Source of the DNA: Lysinibacillus alkalisoli | GTDB lineage: Bacteria; Bacillota; Bacilli; Bacillales_A; Planococcaceae | Assembly (NCBI RefSeq): GCF_014643595.1 | Contig: NZ_BMJT01000002.1 | Location: 62,001-126,000 of the forward strand | Direction: 5' to 3' | DNA length: 64,000 nt | In this document: piece by piece, positions 61,802 through 64,000 of the stretch | Layout of the letters: the number at the start of each line of letters is the position of its first letter | Numbering within the stretch: the first letter of the stretch is position 1 | Translations under genes and position numbers: made by a program | Notes under the pieces: generated by a model | What the model was told of the DNA's origin: nothing | What the model saw: only the letters and a program-made list of their open reading frames with translations | The model's database searches: none

Positions 61802-62986
61802 ATGTCAGAAAAAATTACATTACCACCACTCAGTTATACAGGGTGGGGAGCTATGGAGCATTTGCCTAGTGAATTACAACGTTTTAATGCAAAGCATATT
61901 TTAATTGTGACAGACCCCTTTTTACATGAGATTGGTTTAACAGCAAATGTTATTAAACCGATTGAAGCATTACATCTCTCATATGAGGTGTATACAGATG
62001 TAGTACCTGAACCGCCATTAGCCATAGGTGAAAAATTAGTCAAATTTACTAAAGAGAATCAGTTTGATGCAGTAGTTGGCATTGGTGGTGGCAGCGCGCT
62101 TGATTTAAGTAAGTTAGCCGGGGTATTATCTCAACATGAAGGTGAGGTTGCAGACTATTTAAACTTAACAGGTACGCGTCAAGTGGCACATAAAGGATTG
62201 CCAACGATATTGATTCCAACCACATCAGGTACAGGTTCTGAAGTAACAAATATTTCGGTACTAGCATTAGAGACAACAAAAGATGTAGTTGCTCATGATG
62301 CATTAATTGCAGATGTCGCTATTGTTGACCCAGCATTGACGATGTCATTACCCCCTAAAGTAACAGCAGCAACAGGAGCCGATGCTTTAACACATGCGAT
62401 TGAGGCGTATGTTTCAAAATTTGCTAGTCCTGTGTCAGATGCATTAGCTTTACAGGCAATACGTCTCATTAGCTCTTCAATTCGTACGGCTGTCCATCAA
62501 GGTGATGACAAAGAAGCACGTACTAAAATGAGTTATGGCAGTTACTTAGCAGGCCTTGCGTTCTTTAACGCAGGTGTAGCAGGTGTACATGGTTTGGCTT
62601 ACCCATTAGGTGGACAATTTCACTTAGCTCATGGTGAATCGAATGCAGTATTACTACCATATGTCATGGGTTATATTCGCCCAAGTTGTGAGCGCCAAAT
62701 GAAAGATATTTATGAGGCAATGGGTTTCAGCCCATCAGGCATGTCACAGCAAGAAGCATCAAAAGCATGTGTGCGTGAGTTGAAGCGCTTAGTGGAGGAT
62801 ATTCAAATCCCTTCAACATTGCAAGCATTTGGTATTCATAAAGAAGCAATTTCATCTTTAACGGATGATGCAATACTGCAAACGAGAATTTTAGCACGAA
62901 GTCCGTTAAAATTAGAGTGGCAAGATATTTTTACCATTTACTCAGCAGCTCATGAAGGACAAGTTGTTGAAAAAGGAGAGAAGTAA
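61802..62986 (+). CDS. Iron-containing alcohol dehydrogenase (4-hydroxybutyrate dehydrogenase-like)
   Basis: A 394-residue group III alcohol dehydrogenase. NAD-binding GGGSALDLSK, IPTTSGTGSEVT, the Fe-ligand Asp/His set in TGADALTHAIEAYVS and VHGLAYPLGGQFHLAHGESNAVLLPYV are intact. Together with the succinate-semialdehyde dehydrogenase behind it, the likely reaction is oxidation of 4-hydroxybutyrate to succinate semialdehyde. Other C4-C5 hydroxy acids or diols are possible. The start is ATG 61802 directly after the permease stop (frame opens earlier at 61748). Confidence 0.85.
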   Translation: MSEKITLPPLSYTGWGAMEHLPSELQRFNAKHILIVTDPFLHEIGLTANVIKPIEALHLSYEVYTDVVPEPPLAIGEKLVKFTKENQFDAVVGIGGGSALDLSKLAGVLSQHEGEVADYLNLTGTRQVAHKGLPTILIPTTSGTGSEVTNISVLALETTKDVVAHDALIADVAIVDPALTMSLPPKVTAATGADALTHAIEAYVSKFASPVSDALALQAIRLISSSIRTAVHQGDDKEARTKMSYGSYLAGLAFFNAGVAGVHGLAYPLGGQFHLAHGESNAVLLPYVMGYIRPSCERQMKDIYEAMGFSPSGMSQQEASKACVRELKRLVEDIQIPSTLQAFGIHKEAISSLTDDAILQTRILARSPLKLEWQDIFTIYSAAHEGQVVEKGEK

Positions 62987-62987
62987 A

Positions 62988-64000
62988 ATGAAAAATTACG
63001 AACTTTTAATTAATGGTGAATGGGTAGGTACAGATTGGAAGCAATATGAAGTAATTAATCCTGCAACGACAAAACCAATAGCATCTGTACCTTATGGTGG
63101 CGAAAAGGAAGCGAAACAAGCAGTAGATGCAGCAGCTGAAGCATTTACGATGTGGAAAAAGAAAACAGCACAAGAACGTTGTGACATTTTGTATCGTTGG
63201 TACGAACTTGTTAAAGAAAATGAAGAAGAAATTGCTAAACTTATGACAGAAGAACAAGGTAAGCCATTAGCAGAAGCTCTTGGTGAAGTACGTTATGCCA
63301 ATGCTTATATTCAGTGGTACGCGGAAGAAGGTAAGCGCGTTTACGGCGAGACAATCCCTGCATCAGCACCAGATAAACGCATGTTAGTATTACGCCAACC
63401 TATTGGTGTTGTAGCAGCTATTACGCCATGGAATTTCCCAGCAGCTATGATTACTCGAAAAATTGCACCAGCTTTAGCAGTGGGTTGTACAGCGGTTTTA
63501 AAACCAGCAAGTCAAACACCATTAACTGCTATCAAACTTGTTGAATATGCGGAGCAAGCTGGTGTTCCTAAAGGTGTGCTAAATATTGTTACAGGTTCAG
63601 CGCGTGAAATTGGTGGTGCTTGGACAAAAGATCGTCGCGTGCGCAAATTAACATTCACAGGTTCAACAGAAGTGGGCAAGCAGTTGATGAAAGAGTCAGC
63701 AGATACAATGAAAAAAGTATCATTAGAGCTAGGCGGGCACGCCCCGTTTATTGTGCTAAAAGATGCCGATTTAGATGTAGCAGTAACAGGTGTACTTGCT
63801 TCTAAATTCCGCAATGCTGGCCAAACTTGTATTTGTACAAACCGTGTGTATGTTCATCAAGATATTGAAGCGCAATTTGTGTCAGCTGTAGCAGATAAGG
63901 TGAAAGAAATGAAAGTAGGGAATGGCTTAGACCAACAAACAACAATTGGGCCTATGATTGATGAAAATGCCGTTGATAAAGTGAATGAGCATGTGGAAGA
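62988..64000 (+). CDS. gabD: NAD(P)-dependent succinate-semialdehyde dehydrogenase (partial, cut by window end)
   Basis: The first 337 codons of an aldehyde dehydrogenase; the gene runs off the window. ATG 62988 follows AAAAGGAGAG. Motifs: INGEWVGTDWKQYEVINPATTKPIASV at the start, TPWNFPAAMITRKIAPALAVGCTAVLKPASQTPLTA (NAD site), FTGSTEVGKQL, catalytic Glu in LELGGHAPFIVLKDADLD and catalytic Cys in NAGQTCICTNRVYV. The wording is closest to GabD-type enzymes that convert succinate semialdehyde to succinate. Last visible gene of the LacI-controlled operon. Confidence 0.9.
   Translation, partial: MKNYELLINGEWVGTDWKQYEVINPATTKPIASVPYGGEKEAKQAVDAAAEAFTMWKKKTAQERCDILYRWYELVKENEEEIAKLMTEEQGKPLAEALGEVRYANAYIQWYAEEGKRVYGETIPASAPDKRMLVLRQPIGVVAAITPWNFPAAMITRKIAPALAVGCTAVLKPASQTPLTAIKLVEYAEQAGVPKGVLNIVTGSAREIGGAWTKDRRVRKLTFTGSTEVGKQLMKESADTMKKVSLELGGHAPFIVLKDADLDVAVTGVLASKFRNAGQTCICTNRVYVHQDIEAQFVSAVADKVKEMKVGNGLDQQTTIGPMIDENAVDKVNEHVE

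Overview
The window looks like chromosomal DNA of a low-GC, Gram-positive, aerobic Bacillales. Many small families typical of Bacillus relatives are present (YpjP, DUF1033, XpaC/TelA, YndJ-like, LytR-CpsA-Psr, SLH surface protein, CapA/CapB/CapC tyrosine phosphorelay), with strong AGGAGG-type ribosome sites, frequent TTG/GTG starts and hairpin-plus-U-run terminators. The family Caryophanaceae (Kurthia/Lysinibacillus-like) is my best guess; this is inference, because no rRNA or species marker is present.

Layout. 1-7.6 kb: end of the 2-oxoglutarate dehydrogenase locus (odhB), a lysine riboswitch driving a three-gene amino-acid ABC importer, a PutP-type symporter, a MarR regulator and a bactofilin-like pair. 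7.6-13.9 kb: bioY with a BirA-type operator, the telA-xpaC pair, a soluble globin-fold chemoreceptor with a CZB domain, a DUF1033 protein, a cold-shock gene with a long structured leader, and small membrane proteins. 13.9-18.3 kb: a lipoprotein and the riboflavin operon ribD-ribE-ribBA-ribH (minus strand), preceded by THREE tandem, nearly identical FMN riboswitches, each followed by its own intrinsic terminator. 18.3-30.4 kb: SLH/excalibur protein, an HxlR regulator divergent from a nitroreductase with twin operators, an yndG/H/J-like operon, a DUF4145 protein, a dCache chemoreceptor, an NCS2-type purine permease, lipoproteins, an RDD protein and an LCP ligase.

30.5-49 kb: a capsule/exopolysaccharide locus in two blocks. 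Block 1 holds CapA, CapB, CapC, flippase, acetyltransferase, Wzy and a glycosyltransferase. After an 860-bp AT-rich gap, block 2 holds a CapD-like 4,6-dehydratase, uronate epimerase and UDP-sugar dehydrogenase; then a 1077-residue repeat-rich secreted protein, a lipoprotein and a TetR regulator; then a CapN-like reductase, a glycosyltransferase and a priming sugar transferase. Together these can make UDP-uronic acid and 6-deoxy-HexNAc precursors, prime undecaprenyl phosphate, assemble, flip, polymerise and attach a polymer under tyrosine-kinase control.

49-59 kb is accessory: a DUF4097 protein split from its membrane anchor by an in-frame amber codon, a frameshifted secreted peptide, a large secreted protein of unknown function, an isochorismatase-family hydrolase, a 23-residue hydrophobic peptide unit, ypjP, a decayed IS1182-type element, and a five-gene cassette (secreted peptide, two six-TM proteins, ABC ATPase, lipoprotein) resembling a bacteriocin export/immunity system. 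59-64 kb: a LacI regulator, a permease, an iron-dependent alcohol dehydrogenase and a succinate-semialdehyde-type dehydrogenase cut by the window edge, with two matching LacI-type operators; this suggests uptake and oxidation of a 4-hydroxybutyrate-like substrate.

No tRNA, rRNA or CRISPR array was seen. The most unusual item is the triple FMN riboswitch array.
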